Assembly (NCBI GenBank): GCA_943788675.1
Contig: CALSRE010000001.1
Span: 423,400 to 487,399, forward strand
Source of the DNA: an uncultured bacterium
GTDB taxonomy: Bacteria; Fidelibacterota; Marinisomatia; Marinisomatales; Marinisomataceae
DNA length: 64,000 nucleotides
Direction: 5' to 3'
The notes below the pieces were generated by a model that searched no databases, had not been told where the DNA came from, and was given only the letters and a program-made list of their open reading frames with translations. The number at the start of each line of letters is the position of its first letter. The stretch's first letter is position 1. A program made the translations under genes and the position numbers. Of this stretch, positions 40,027 to 50,112 are shown in pieces.

Positions 40027-41432
40027 AGCGTTACCCAGTAAAATTGTGACATTAGATATAAGATAAGAATCGATATAATAAACATCAATATACCAACTCT
40101 AAAAAATACTTTTGTTGAAACAAGTCCAGTTGAATAAATAATCATTGCTGTTGGAGAAGAAATGACTGTTAAAAAAGAAAATCCAGATGCGATTGCAGAT
40201 GAAAGAGCAAAAGATATATCAGTTGGATGTAGCTCAATAGCCATGGGACCAATTAGAGAAACCGTTGCTGAGCTTGTAAAAAAGTTTGCTGTAAGACCTG
40301 ATAAGATTGCCATTATCGACCAACTTACATTCATTGAATTAGAAGGTAGTGAATTTAACAATTCATTAAATTTTATTACTAGCCATGACGAAGCTCCGGT
40401 TTCATTGATTTGAAACCCTAATGAAATTGTTGCAGCAAATAATAAAATTACTCCCCAATTGGTATTCTTATTGATTTCCTCCCATGTAATCATACCAAAA
40501 ATCATAAAAGTTAGTGCTCCACCAAGTGCAATAATACCTAATCCATAAATATCATTAAAAGTAAACCAGCTAGCAATAATTGCGATAATTATTAAACATG
40601 AAAAAAGGTGATTAATATCTTTTTTGACGCTTCTATTTTCAACATTTTTCTTATAGCCACGCATTTTTATATTTTTTAGCGAAGAAGGAAAGGCGAATTG
40701 CAAAACGAAATATGCAACAATTAATTGAATAATTAATATCGGATATGCATGTTTCATCCATTTCCAGTAATCAATATGAACATTACTAAATTCTTGAAGA
40801 TAGTTAATCATTATGACATTTCTTGCTCCGCCTGAAGGAGTTCCAATTGACCCAATAATTGTTCCATATGCTATTGAAAAAAGTGTGATTAAAACTGCAT
40901 TTTTACCATCCGTTTGTTGTGTGTCTATATTTTTAATTACAGACAAGCCAATTGGTAGCATTATTGCTATCACAGTATGTTCGCCTAAAAACGAAGAAAG
41001 AATAGCAGAGATTGACATTAGACCAGCTAAAAACATTCTCTTACTTTTGCCAAAAATAAAAACTATAGATCTTGCCAGTCTTATATCAAGACCTTGATGT
41101 ACGATTGCAATTGCAAACATTAAGGATCCCATAACAAAAAGTACCGCATCATTCATAAAAGAAGATGCTACTTGATCAGGAGGAGCAACTTCTAAGACTA
41201 CCTGCAAAACTAATGTCAATAGAGCTATTGCAGGAAATGGAATGGGTTCAAATGTTACAAGCATAAAAACAAGTACTAGTATAATTAAGCTGTGATAGGC
41301 TGGAACAGAGAGACCAATTGGCGTGCTTAAATTCAATAGAAATATTGAAACCAAAATACTATAAACGAACCATTTCTTTTGTGAAAACCAAAACAAAATT
41401 GATGAAGAGATTATTTTATATGATTCATTCAT
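40023..41432 (-). CDS. SLC13/DASS-family anion transporter
   Basis: A 469-residue protein with about 11-12 membrane segments. The family marks are the hairpin with SIGTPSGGARNVIMINYLQEF near residue 197 (the conserved SNT-like N-terminal ligand loop), GEHTVIAIMLPIGLSVI, and a second half with the TANFFTSSATVSLIGPMAIEL loop. It carries dicarboxylate, sulfate or related anions with Na+ or H+. Substrate cannot be told from sequence. It is coupled to a Usp protein. Confidence 0.8.
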   Translation of the reverse strand: MNESYKIISSSILFWFSQKKWFVYSILVSIFLLNLSTPIGLSVPAYHSLIILVLVFMLVTFEPIPFPAIALLTLVLQVVLEVAPPDQVASSFMNDAVLFVMGSLMFAIAIVHQGLDIRLARSIVFIFGKSKRMFLAGLMSISAILSSFLGEHTVIAIMLPIGLSVIKNIDTQQTDGKNAVLITLFSIAYGTIIGSIGTPSGGARNVIMINYLQEFSNVHIDYWKWMKHAYPILIIQLIVAYFVLQFAFPSSLKNIKMRGYKKNVENRSVKKDINHLFSCLIIIAIIASWFTFNDIYGLGIIALGGALTFMIFGMITWEEINKNTNWGVILLFAATISLGFQINETGASSWLVIKFNELLNSLPSNSMNVSWSIMAILSGLTANFFTSSATVSLIGPMAIELHPTDISFALSSAIASGFSFLTVISSPTAMIIYSTGLVSTKVFFRVGILMFIISILILYLMSQFYWVTL

Positions 41433-41486
41433 GAATTCTAATTTATCTAATTTAATGAAAAAAAGTTAATACTTAAGTTTTATAGC

Positions 41487-41515
41487 TTGACTGAATACCA
41501 ATATAGATGTAATGT
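41487..41515 (+). promoter_or_regulatory. candidate sigma-70-type promoter of the act operon
   Basis: TTGACT at 41487-41492, a 17-base spacer and TAATGT at 41510-41515, in the 130-base gap before actA. A start site about 7 bases later would give a leader near 40 bases. The hexamers are inferred by eye from the general -35/-10 consensus. Confidence 0.35.
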
Positions 41516-41562
41516 TTACACGTAATTTTTAAAAATTATTTAAGTATTTTTTAAGAGATAAA

Positions 41563-42210
41563 ATGCAACTATTTCCAAAATGGACAAATAACTTTCCAGG
41601 GATTTTCCTGATAGCAGTTTTTCTGCTGATTTTTTCGCTATCTTCTTTTTTATGGTACTATGGTTCCCCTTATTATACAGATGTTGGATATGCTCCATCA
41701 CAACCAGTCCCATACAGTCATAAATTGCATGCTGGGGATATGGGTATAGATTGTCGTTATTGTCATGTTGGGGTTGAGCAAGGATATTCTGCAGTTATTC
41801 CTCCCACAGAAACTTGTATGGGATGCCATACTTATGTCAAAACTGATAGTGAAAAATTAAAACTTGTTAGAGAAAGTTGGGAAACTGGTAAGCCTATTGA
41901 ATGGATTAAGGTGCACATGCTTCCTGAGTACGCATATTTTAATCACAGTGTTCATGTTAATTCAGGTGTCGCATGTATATCATGTCACGGTAATGTTGCT
42001 GAGATGGAGATTGTTTATCAGGTACAGCCACTAAGTATGGATTGGTGTTTAGATTGTCATAGATCAGATGCACCAGAAGTTAGACCTGTAAATGAAGTTA
42101 CAAATATGTATTGGACACCCCCTGCAGATTATGATCAATTTGTATCATCATGGGTTGCGGAGCATGGTGAAGAAAGACCAGTTGGAGATTGTCAAAAATG
42201 TCACAGATAG
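41563..42210 (+). CDS. actA: alternative complex III pentaheme cytochrome c subunit ActA
   Basis: A 215-residue protein with one N-terminal membrane anchor (FLIAVFLLIFSLSSFLWYY) and five CxxCH heme sites: CRYCH, CMGCH, CISCH, CLDCH and CQKCH at the very C-terminus. Five hemes and this size fit ActA of alternative complex III (quinol:cytochrome c/oxidase oxidoreductase). It takes electrons from ActB/ActC side to ActE or oxidase. It overlaps actB by 22 bases. The gene opens the respiratory island. Confidence 0.93.
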   Translation: MQLFPKWTNNFPGIFLIAVFLLIFSLSSFLWYYGSPYYTDVGYAPSQPVPYSHKLHAGDMGIDCRYCHVGVEQGYSAVIPPTETCMGCHTYVKTDSEKLKLVRESWETGKPIEWIKVHMLPEYAYFNHSVHVNSGVACISCHGNVAEMEIVYQVQPLSMDWCLDCHRSDAPEVRPVNEVTNMYWTPPADYDQFVSSWVAEHGEERPVGDCQKCHR

Positions 42211-45200
42211 ATAAGAAAAATCAAGAATTTGTTAAAACTAACTCTCATCAGATGAATAGTTCTGAAAATAATGAGTTTGGTTACTGGAAAAGTTTAAAAG
42301 ATATTTCTTCAGAAGAAGATTACAATCGTTTCCTAAAGCAATCTGATCATAATGAAGATAATGGTCTTTCCAGAAGGAATTTTTTATCTCTAATTGCAGC
42401 TTCAGTTGCATTGGCAGGATTAGAGGGTTGTAAAAAGCCAGTTCAGAAAATTATTCCTTATGTTGAAGCTGAAATAGGTACTATTCCAGGCATACCGAAA
42501 TATTATGCAAGCACAATTCCGTGGAAAAATAATGCTTTAGGTGTTGTAATTGAAAATCATGACGAAAGGCCAGTTAAGGTAGAAGGAAACGAGAAGCACC
42601 CATCAACTCTAGGAAAGTCTAATGCATTTTCTCAGGCTAGTACAATTGAAATGTATGATCCAGATAGAGCTAGAGGGGTAAAATACAACGGTAAAAAAGT
42701 AGATTGGTCAGAATATCTGAAGTTTGCTAAAGATATTAATAAAGGTGACGGAAAAGGATTAGCAGTTTTAATGCAAGAATCTTCTTCTCCAACTATTAAA
42801 TCAATTCAAAACGATTTTAAGACAAAGTTTCCTAGTGCAAGCTGGGTTTCTTATGAATCTGTGAATAATGAAAACCTTTACAAGGGAATTGAAAAAGCAT
42901 TTTCAAAAAAATTACAGCCAATTTATAGATTAGAAAATGCACAAATAATTGTTTCTCTAGGTTCAGATTTTTTAGGTGTTGATGACAATAATATTTATAA
43001 TACAAGAAAATTTGCTCAAAATAGAGATATTATTGATGAAAATAGTACAATGAATAGACTGTATGTAGCAGAAAGTTCTATTACTTCTACTGGCTCTAGC
43101 GCTGACCACAGATTGAATGTTCCTCAACATGAGATGGAAAGTATTTTAGCAGAACTGTCCTATGAGCTGAAAAAGCTTGGGCTTTCAGTAGATGCGAACA
43201 AAGTAAAAAGCTCAAATAATTTATGGATTAAAGCCGCTGCTGAAGATTTAATGAGCAATAGAGGAGATTCTATTATTTTAGGTGGATCACAACTTTCGCC
43301 AGAATTTCATCAACTAATTGCATTATTAAACAATCAATTAAATGCTCCTGTAGATTATTACCCTCTCAGTTTATCTCAGGTCTCATCTTTAGCAGATTTT
43401 AAATCTTTATGCGATGATATTAAAAATAACAAAATAAAAAACTTAATTATCTTAGGAGCAAATCCTGTATATGATTCTCCAGCTGATTTTAATTTTGGAG
43501 ATCTACTTAAAAATGTTCCAAATTCAGTTCATTTAACAAATATATTAGATGAAACTTCTAAGCTATGTTCTTGGAATATTGCAATGACCCATTATTTTGA
43601 GTGTTGGGGTGATGCAATGTCATATGATGGTTTTGTAAGTATTGTTCAGCCTCAAATAATGCCATTATTTGATTCTAAAAGTGCCATTCAGGTTCTGACT
43701 CCATTGGTATACTCAAAAGAGCTTAGTTCTTATGATACTGTTAAAAATGTTTGGAAGTCAGATATTGTTAAATCAGGAAATTTTGAAAGAGAGTGGGAAA
43801 AAGTTCTTCACGATGGATTGTATAAGAATACAATTATAAAAAAAGAACAAGTTAGACCTTCATCAAAAACCTCTACAACGCAATTAAATAATTTTATCAA
43901 GCTTGATGATAATAAATTTGAAATTGTATTTAATGCTTCTTCCTCAGTTTATGATGGAAGATTTGCTAACAATGGCTGGTTGCAAGAAATTCCAAAGCCA
44001 GTAACAAGTTTGACTTGGGACAATGCAGCATTAATTAGTATTAAAGTTGCAAAAAAATTAAATATTAAAAACGGTCAAATGATTGAAATTAAAATTGATA
44101 ATAAGTCTATTAAACTTCCAGCTTGGATAACTCCTGGACAAAATCAAAAATCTATTTCTCTAGAGCTTGGTTATGGAAGAGAATTTGAAGGAAGACTTGG
44201 AAACGGCGTTGGATTCAATGTTTATCCTTTGAGGATGTCTAGCAATCCTAGCTATTCACTTAATGCTTCAATTTCAGTTTTAGATGAAACTTACCCACTA
44301 GCATCTACTCAAGATCATCATGGGTTAGAGGAAGATCAGTATGCAGCTCCAGGATTTGATAAATTATCAAATAATGAAGTTCAGTCTAGAATTCCTGAAC
44401 TTGTCAAACAGTCAACTCTAGATTATTATAAGGATAATCCAGATTGGGTTCAGAAAAAAGTTGAAGAACACAAGCCAGACAAGAAAAGAAGCTGGGCTGA
44501 CCATTCAATGTACAATCCTGAACCTGAATATGATTATTCAAAAGGACCTCAATGGGGAATGTCAATAGATTTGACTAGCTGTACATCTTGTAATGCATGT
44601 TCAATTGCATGTCAAAGTGAAAACAATATTCCTGTTGTAGGAAAGCAGCAAGTTATGAATGGTCGAGAAATGCATTGGATTAGAATAGATAATTATTTTG
44701 CAGGTGATCCTGATAATCCAGAAATGTCAACACAGTCTGTAGCATGTGTGCATTGCGAGTTAGCTCCTTGTGAAACAGTATGTCCTGTAGCTGCTACAAC
44801 ACACTCCAGTGACGGTGTAAACCAAATGACTTACAATAGATGCTTAGGAACAAGATATTGTGCCAATAATTGTCCTTATAAAGTTAGAAAATTTAATTTT
44901 TATAATTATACTCGCGATCTTCCTGAAGTTGTTCAAATGGCAATGAATCCTGATGTATCTATAAGATTTAGAGGGGTTATGGAAAAATGTACATATTGCT
45001 ATCAAAGAGTAAGTGCTGCTCGTATTTCTGCTGAAAATGAAAATCGCGAAATTCAAGATGGTGATTTTCAAGTGGCTTGTCAGCAATCTTGCCCTGCAGA
45101 TGCAATCAAATTTGGTGACATAAATGATCCAAATAGCGCAGTAAGTAAGGCAAAAAGAAGAAATCGTGATTATGCTTTACTAGCTCATTTAGGAACAGCT

Positions 45201-45281
45201 CCAAGAACCACATATTTAGCTAAAATTAGAAATCAAAATCCAAAATTAAGCTCAAATGCTCATAATGGGAGTCATCACTAG
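42189..45281 (+). CDS. actB: alternative complex III iron-sulfur/molybdopterin-like subunit ActB
   Basis: A 1030-residue fusion of a molybdopterin-oxidoreductase-like domain (residues about 70-720) and a ferredoxin-like domain with four cluster loops. It starts with a Tat signal (SRRNFLSLIAASVALAG). The loops are CTSCNACSIAC, CVHCELAPCETVC, CLGTRYCANNC and CTYC...CQQSC, near residues 797-980. In ACIII the first domain lacks the pterin cofactor and the clusters pass electrons from quinol to hemes. It is long and complete, followed directly by actC. Confidence 0.93.
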   Translation: MSKMSQIDKKNQEFVKTNSHQMNSSENNEFGYWKSLKDISSEEDYNRFLKQSDHNEDNGLSRRNFLSLIAASVALAGLEGCKKPVQKIIPYVEAEIGTIPGIPKYYASTIPWKNNALGVVIENHDERPVKVEGNEKHPSTLGKSNAFSQASTIEMYDPDRARGVKYNGKKVDWSEYLKFAKDINKGDGKGLAVLMQESSSPTIKSIQNDFKTKFPSASWVSYESVNNENLYKGIEKAFSKKLQPIYRLENAQIIVSLGSDFLGVDDNNIYNTRKFAQNRDIIDENSTMNRLYVAESSITSTGSSADHRLNVPQHEMESILAELSYELKKLGLSVDANKVKSSNNLWIKAAAEDLMSNRGDSIILGGSQLSPEFHQLIALLNNQLNAPVDYYPLSLSQVSSLADFKSLCDDIKNNKIKNLIILGANPVYDSPADFNFGDLLKNVPNSVHLTNILDETSKLCSWNIAMTHYFECWGDAMSYDGFVSIVQPQIMPLFDSKSAIQVLTPLVYSKELSSYDTVKNVWKSDIVKSGNFEREWEKVLHDGLYKNTIIKKEQVRPSSKTSTTQLNNFIKLDDNKFEIVFNASSSVYDGRFANNGWLQEIPKPVTSLTWDNAALISIKVAKKLNIKNGQMIEIKIDNKSIKLPAWITPGQNQKSISLELGYGREFEGRLGNGVGFNVYPLRMSSNPSYSLNASISVLDETYPLASTQDHHGLEEDQYAAPGFDKLSNNEVQSRIPELVKQSTLDYYKDNPDWVQKKVEEHKPDKKRSWADHSMYNPEPEYDYSKGPQWGMSIDLTSCTSCNACSIACQSENNIPVVGKQQVMNGREMHWIRIDNYFAGDPDNPEMSTQSVACVHCELAPCETVCPVAATTHSSDGVNQMTYNRCLGTRYCANNCPYKVRKFNFYNYTRDLPEVVQMAMNPDVSIRFRGVMEKCTYCYQRVSAARISAENENREIQDGDFQVACQQSCPADAIKFGDINDPNSAVSKAKRRNRDYALLAHLGTAPRTTYLAKIRNQNPKLSSNAHNGSHH

Positions 45282-46670
45282 ATGTCAAATGAAGCAATGA
45301 AATCAAAAGCTCAAATTAGAGCTGAAAAACTTTTGCCTGGTAACCAGGATTTCACATCAATTACTAATGATATTGCTGGTGTGCCAGAACAAAAAAAGAC
45401 ACCAATACAATGGTGGCTATTGTTTGGTTTTGCATTATCTCTTTTAGCTATCTTTGCCGGAAGCGTAGGCTTCTTAATATGGGAAGGTACTGGAATTTGG
45501 GGTATCAACAATCCTGTTTTCTGGGGATGGGCAATTATTAATTTTGTTTGGTGGGTTGGTATTGGGCATGCCGGTACATTAATTTCAGCTATTTTGCATC
45601 TGTTTAGGCAGAATTGGAGAAATGCTATTAATCGTTTTGCTGAAACAATGACTCTGTTTGCAGTTATTTGTGCTCTTGTCTTTCCAGGTATTCATGTTGG
45701 TAGAATTTGGGTTGCTTATTGGTTTTTACCCATTCCAAATCAAATGGGAATGTGGCCTAACATGAGAAGTCCTCTTATATGGGACTTTTTTGCTGTATTC
45801 ACTTACTTTACTGTCTCATTACTATTTTGGTATACTGGTTTAATCCCTGACTTAGCTACTTTAAGAGATAGGGCAAAAGGATTAAAAAAGAAAGTATATG
45901 GATTCTTCGCCCTTGGGTGGAGAGGTGGAAACAGACAGTGGCAACATTATGAATTAGCTTATCTAGTTTTAGCTGGAATTTCAACGCCACTTGTATTATC
46001 CGTACACAGTGTTGTTAGTTCTGACTTTGCTACCAGTGTAATCCCAGGCTGGCATACAACAATATTTCCTCCATATTTTGTTGCTGGAGCGATTTATTCT
46101 GGATTCGGAATGGTAATGACATTATCAATTATTGCTAGAAAAGTATATAATCTTGGACACATAATAACAGTAGAGCATTTAGATAAAATGGCTCAAATAA
46201 TGCTGCTTACAGGTTGTATGGTAGGTTATGCATATTCAATGGAATTCTTTGTTGCTTGGTACAGTGGAAATCAATACGAATCTTTTGCTTTCGTTAATAG
46301 AGCTTTAGGTCCATATTGGTGGGGCTACTGGGCTATGATATTTTGTAATGTTGTTGTACCGCAATTTTTTTGGTTTGAAAAATATAGAAGACATATACCA
46401 TTCTTATTTATAACCTCTATTTTAGTCAACATAGGAATGTGGTTTGAGCGTTTTGTTATTGTTGTTATTACTTTACACAGAGATTTCATGCCAGGAGCTT
46501 GGGCAATGTATAACCCTACAATATGGGATGTATCAATTTATTTAGGTACCTTCGGTCTATTCTTTACAGGTTTCTTATTGTTTTTAAGATTTTTACCAAT
46601 GGTATCTATTGCAGAGGCAAAATTGGTTTTGCCAGAATCAAACCCTCATCATGGACATGATCATGAATAA
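45282..46670 (+). CDS. actC: alternative complex III quinol-binding NrfD-like subunit ActC
   Basis: A 462-residue integral membrane protein with about ten helices. [40 protein letters not shown] near residue 87 and [16 protein letters not shown] are hallmarks of the NrfD/PsrC-like subunit, which holds a quinol site. It starts one base after actB stops and overlaps actD by 8 bases. Confidence 0.93.
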   Translation: MSNEAMKSKAQIRAEKLLPGNQDFTSITNDIAGVPEQKKTPIQWWLLFGFALSLLAIFAGSVGFLIWEGTGIWGINNPVFWGWAIINFVWWVGIGHAGTLISAILHLFRQNWRNAINRFAETMTLFAVICALVFPGIHVGRIWVAYWFLPIPNQMGMWPNMRSPLIWDFFAVFTYFTVSLLFWYTGLIPDLATLRDRAKGLKKKVYGFFALGWRGGNRQWQHYELAYLVLAGISTPLVLSVHSVVSSDFATSVIPGWHTTIFPPYFVAGAIYSGFGMVMTLSIIARKVYNLGHIITVEHLDKMAQIMLLTGCMVGYAYSMEFFVAWYSGNQYESFAFVNRALGPYWWGYWAMIFCNVVVPQFFWFEKYRRHIPFLFITSILVNIGMWFERFVIVVITLHRDFMPGAWAMYNPTIWDVSIYLGTFGLFFTGFLLFLRFLPMVSIAEAKLVLPESNPHHGHDHE

Positions 46671-47196
46671 GTATGGAGTCTTAGCTAGGTTTGACAGTCC
46701 TCAATCTTTGGTGCATGCCGCAGAAAAAGTAAGAGATGAGGGATTTATCAATTTTGACTGTCATTCACCATTCCCTATACATGGAATGGATGATGCAATG
46801 GGCTTAAAACGATCAAAATTAGGCTATCTTATTGGCGCAATGGGTTTAACCGGAGCTTTGTTTGGTTTTGGATTGCAGTCATGGATTCATTCAATTGAAT
46901 ATCCAATGAATATCAGTGGAAAGCCTTTTTTTGCTTATCCGGCATATGCAATTATTACATTTGAATTAATGGTTTTATTTAGTGCTTTTGGCGCAGTTTT
47001 TGGAATGATGTTTTTTAATAGAATTCCAAGATTTCATCATCCTGTATTTTACTCTGAAAAATTTTCAGATGTTAGTAGCGATGCTTTCTATGTTAGTATT
47101 GAAGTCGATGATCCAAAATATGACGAAAACAAAGTTATTTCTTTTTTACAGGGTTTAGGCGGTACAGAAATTGAGGTTTTAAAAGATGAGAATTAA
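46663..47196 (+). CDS. actD: alternative complex III DUF3341 subunit ActD
   Basis: This is a 177-residue protein from ATG 46663; the track begins with a TTG at 46609 within actC. The start [26 protein letters not shown] and [23 protein letters not shown] are typical of DUF3341. Two membrane helices follow (about residues 52-72 and 90-118) and a C-terminal ferredoxin-like tail. It links the peripheral and membrane parts of ACIII. Confidence 0.9.
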   Translation: MNKYGVLARFDSPQSLVHAAEKVRDEGFINFDCHSPFPIHGMDDAMGLKRSKLGYLIGAMGLTGALFGFGLQSWIHSIEYPMNISGKPFFAYPAYAIITFELMVLFSAFGAVFGMMFFNRIPRFHHPVFYSEKFSDVSSDAFYVSIEVDDPKYDENKVISFLQGLGGTEIEVLKDEN

Positions 47197-47794
47197 TCTA
47201 ATTATCCTTTCAGTTTTGTTGTTAACTGGTTGTTTCAGAGGTTCCAAATTTGAAAATACTCCTATTCACTTAAATCCTAATATGGATAACCAGCAAAAGT
47301 ATAGATCTTTAGAAGAAAGTAATTTTTTTGAAGATGGTTCTACAATGAGAAAGCCAATTGAAGGAACTGTCGCTAGAGGTATGATTGCAGAAAATCATTC
47401 TTACATTAGTGGAAAAAATGATGATAACTCTTATTTGATAAATAATCCTGTTGAATTAACAGCAGAGATATTAAATAGAGGTCAAGATAGATATAATATT
47501 TATTGTAGCGTATGTCATTCTCAAGTTGGAAATGGAAAAGGTATCGTTACACAATATGATTATCCAGTTATTCCTGCTAATTTACATGACCAAAGGATTA
47601 GAGAACAAGCTGATGGAGAAATGTATAATACTATAGTTTATGGTTTGCGAAGTATGCCAGCTTATGGATATCAACTTAATACGGAAGATGTTTGGTCTAT
47701 TATTCATTATGTTAGAGCTCTGCAAAGAAGTCAAAATGCTACCTTTGAAGACTTACCAAAAGAAGAACAAGATAAATTGAATGGCAAATCATGA
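47186..47794 (+). CDS. actE: alternative complex III monoheme cytochrome c lipoprotein ActE
   Basis: A 202-residue lipoprotein (lipobox LLTGC near residue 16) with one CxxCH (CSVCH near residue 109) and the distal Met in SMPAYGYQL. It is the c-type subunit that hands electrons to the oxidase. Starts 11 bases before the end of actD and ends with a 4-base overlap to actF. Confidence 0.92.
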   Translation: MRINLIILSVLLLTGCFRGSKFENTPIHLNPNMDNQQKYRSLEESNFFEDGSTMRKPIEGTVARGMIAENHSYISGKNDDNSYLINNPVELTAEILNRGQDRYNIYCSVCHSQVGNGKGIVTQYDYPVIPANLHDQRIREQADGEMYNTIVYGLRSMPAYGYQLNTEDVWSIIHYVRALQRSQNATFEDLPKEEQDKLNGKS

Positions 47795-48993
47795 ATTTAG
47801 ATTCTAGATCATATATATACTCTTCAAACAAGTCAAATAATCTCATATTAATTTCTGCTGGATTTATTTTATTAGGCATTGCATGGTTTATGGGTTTTTC
47901 TTCAAAAGAATTTTATTTTTCATATTTAACATCATATTTCTATTGGTTGAGTATTCTACTTGGAGGAATGTTTTTTACACTGGTACATTATGCATTCTCT
48001 TCAACATGGAGCGTTGCAATCAGAAGAGTTATGGAAAATACAATCATGCTAATGCCACTATTTACTATCCCTTTTGTCCCAATTTTATTTGGTATGGATA
48101 AATTGTTTAAATGGCTTCCTTCGCATAGCTATTGGAAAACCCATGATTTTGAAGCTGATCATTTAATACAGCATAAATTAGCTTACTTAAATGAAAGTTC
48201 ATTTATTACTAGAGCAGTTATGTATTTTACTCTTTGGAATATTATAGCATTTTTTATTTATTACAACTCAACTAAGCATGATAAAACAGGCGATCCAAAA
48301 ATATTAGAAAATCTACGTTATTTCTGTATGAGTCCTATTGGTGTATTGTTTTTTACTAGTCTAACATTTGCAGGCTTAGATTGGCAAATGAGTCTAGACC
48401 CACATTGGTATTCAACAATGTATGGAGTCTATACTTTTGCTGGAGCATTTTTAGCCTTCTTAGCGTTTTTAACTTTTACTTTATTGAGGATGCAAAATCA
48501 AGGTTATTTAGATAAAATTGTTACAGTTGAACATTACCACGATCTTGGTAAGTATCTTTTTGCTTTTACAGTATTTTATTGTTACATAGCTGGTGCTCAA
48601 TTCTATTTCATTTGGTATAGTAATATACCTGAAGAAACTATTTGGTACTTGCATAGATGGGTTGGCTCTTGGAAGTATATCAGTATTCTATTAATTGTTG
48701 GTAAGTTTTTTATACCATTCTTTATTATGATATTTAGAGGTTCAAAAAGAAATCTTAGATTATTACAGGTTATGTCAATTTGGATATTATTTATGCATTA
48801 CATCGACATCAACTTTATAATTATGCCAACATTTCATCATCATGATTTCCATTTTGGATTGTATGATTTAGCAACTATGTTTGGTTTTGCAGCATTATTC
48901 ATCGGAGGGTTTAAGTATATTACTTCAAGGTCTAATCTAGTACCTTTAAATGACTCAGAACTTATTCACTCTATTAACCATAGGAATCATTAA
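47791..48993 (+). CDS. actF: alternative complex III membrane subunit ActF
   Basis: A 400-residue membrane protein with about ten helices, related to ActC. LGGMFFTLVHYAFSSTWSVAIRRVMENTIML and FAGLDWQMSLDPHWYSTMYGVY are conserved in ActF. It has a half-channel-like role in ACIII and does not carry hemes. It starts inside the actE stop and ends 2 bases before the next small gene. Confidence 0.92.
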   Translation: MNLDSRSYIYSSNKSNNLILISAGFILLGIAWFMGFSSKEFYFSYLTSYFYWLSILLGGMFFTLVHYAFSSTWSVAIRRVMENTIMLMPLFTIPFVPILFGMDKLFKWLPSHSYWKTHDFEADHLIQHKLAYLNESSFITRAVMYFTLWNIIAFFIYYNSTKHDKTGDPKILENLRYFCMSPIGVLFFTSLTFAGLDWQMSLDPHWYSTMYGVYTFAGAFLAFLAFLTFTLLRMQNQGYLDKIVTVEHYHDLGKYLFAFTVFYCYIAGAQFYFIWYSNIPEETIWYLHRWVGSWKYISILLIVGKFFIPFFIMIFRGSKRNLRLLQVMSIWILFMHYIDINFIIMPTFHHHDFHFGLYDLATMFGFAALFIGGFKYITSRSNLVPLNDSELIHSINHRNH

Positions 48994-48995
48994 TT

Positions 48996-49298
48996 ATGGA
49001 TAGCAACCCAACAGGTTACGAAAAACAAGATATTCCAGTTAAGCCAGTTTTAATTGGAGGCGCAATATTTATAGTAACTGTTTTGATAACAATATATATG
49101 TTATTTGAGTACTATGTCAGAGTATTAGATGATGCAACTTATGATTTCAAATTGAGCAAACGTTCTACAAAATTAGAACAACTAAGAAAATTTGAACAAG
49201 AGAACCTAAATGGCTACAAAGCTAAAGAAGATGATAAAAATTCATATCAAATTCCTATTGAAAAATCTAAAGAAATACTCTTGAATGAAAAGAAGTAG
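48996..49298 (+). CDS. small one-helix protein between ACIII and SCO genes
   Basis: A 100-residue protein with one membrane helix (VLIGGAIFIVTVLITIYMLFEYY) near residues 18-40 and a polar C-terminus (SKRSTKLEQLRKFEQENL...) with a single amphipathic helix. I do not recognise the family. Its place between actF and the SCO gene, with a 14-base overlap to the latter, suggests a supernumerary ACIII or oxidase subunit. Confidence 0.6.
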   Translation: MDSNPTGYEKQDIPVKPVLIGGAIFIVTVLITIYMLFEYYVRVLDDATYDFKLSKRSTKLEQLRKFEQENLNGYKAKEDDKNSYQIPIEKSKEILLNEKK

Positions 49299-50112
49299 AA
49301 TTTTCCCTTTAATTATTTTTTTTATTATATCAAGTTTTGTTTACCCACAAACTTTAAAGACTGAATTTCCAGCAGAAAAACAAATTGACGTAATAGAAAA
49401 TTTAGGGAAATATGTTCCTCTAGATGCTGAATTTATTGATGAAGATGGAAAAGTTGTAAAGCTAGCTTCTTTTTTCGAAAGTGAAATTCCAACTGCTTTA
49501 ACTTTGAACTATTTTGAATGTCCAATGCTATGCACCTTAGTTCTAAACGGTCTTGCAGAATCTTTAAAAAATTTAACATTAAATGCAGGTGAAGATTTTC
49601 AAGTTATAACCATTGATATTAATCCAAATGAAAAAACTTTATTTGCTAATCAAAAAAAGAAAAATTATGTCAATGGATTTGGGCTTCAAAATATTAAAGA
49701 TGATTGGCATTTTTTAACTGGTGATCAGGTTAATATAAAAAAAGTTGCAGATAGCATTGGGTATATATATTATTATGATAATCAGCGAGATGAATATATG
49801 CATCCAGCTGCCATAACACTACTGAGTCCAGAGGGAAAAATTTCTAGATATTTATATGGAATTGAATATCCCACAAAAGATTTAAAGTTAGGATTATTGG
49901 AAGCCTCGGAAGGTAAAATTGGCTCAACTTTAGATAAGATTATCTTGTATTGCTACCACTACGATCCTTATAAAAATACTTATACAATTTTTGCTACCAA
50001 TATTATGCGATTAGGAGGTATATTTACTATCATTTTCCTTGGCATTATGTTAGTAGGTTATTGGAAAAAAGATAAAAACTTATTTGATAAAGGCAACTTG
50101 AATGTTAGATAG
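49285..50112 (+). CDS. SCO1/SenC-family copper chaperone (oxidase assembly)
   Basis: A 275-residue protein. A signal (LIIFFIISSFVYPQ) is followed by a thioredoxin fold with CxxxC as YFECPMLCTLVLNG near residue 83 and the distal His in MHPAAITLLSPEG. A C-terminal membrane helix (GGIFTIIFLGIMLVGYW) is unusual for SCO1 but common in the ACIII-linked type. Copper delivery to CuA of coxB is likely, as the oxidase genes begin with the next gene (11-base overlap). Confidence 0.9.
   Translation: MKRSRIFPLIIFFIISSFVYPQTLKTEFPAEKQIDVIENLGKYVPLDAEFIDEDGKVVKLASFFESEIPTALTLNYFECPMLCTLVLNGLAESLKNLTLNAGEDFQVITIDINPNEKTLFANQKKKNYVNGFGLQNIKDDWHFLTGDQVNIKKVADSIGYIYYYDNQRDEYMHPAAITLLSPEGKISRYLYGIEYPTKDLKLGLLEASEGKIGSTLDKIILYCYHYDPYKNTYTIFATNIMRLGGIFTIIFLGIMLVGYWKKDKNLFDKGNLNVR

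Noticed and set aside
40162-41097. Two plus-strand ORFs inside the SLC13-type transporter gene
   Set aside because: The transporter reads through on the minus strand with clear family motifs, so these are shadows.
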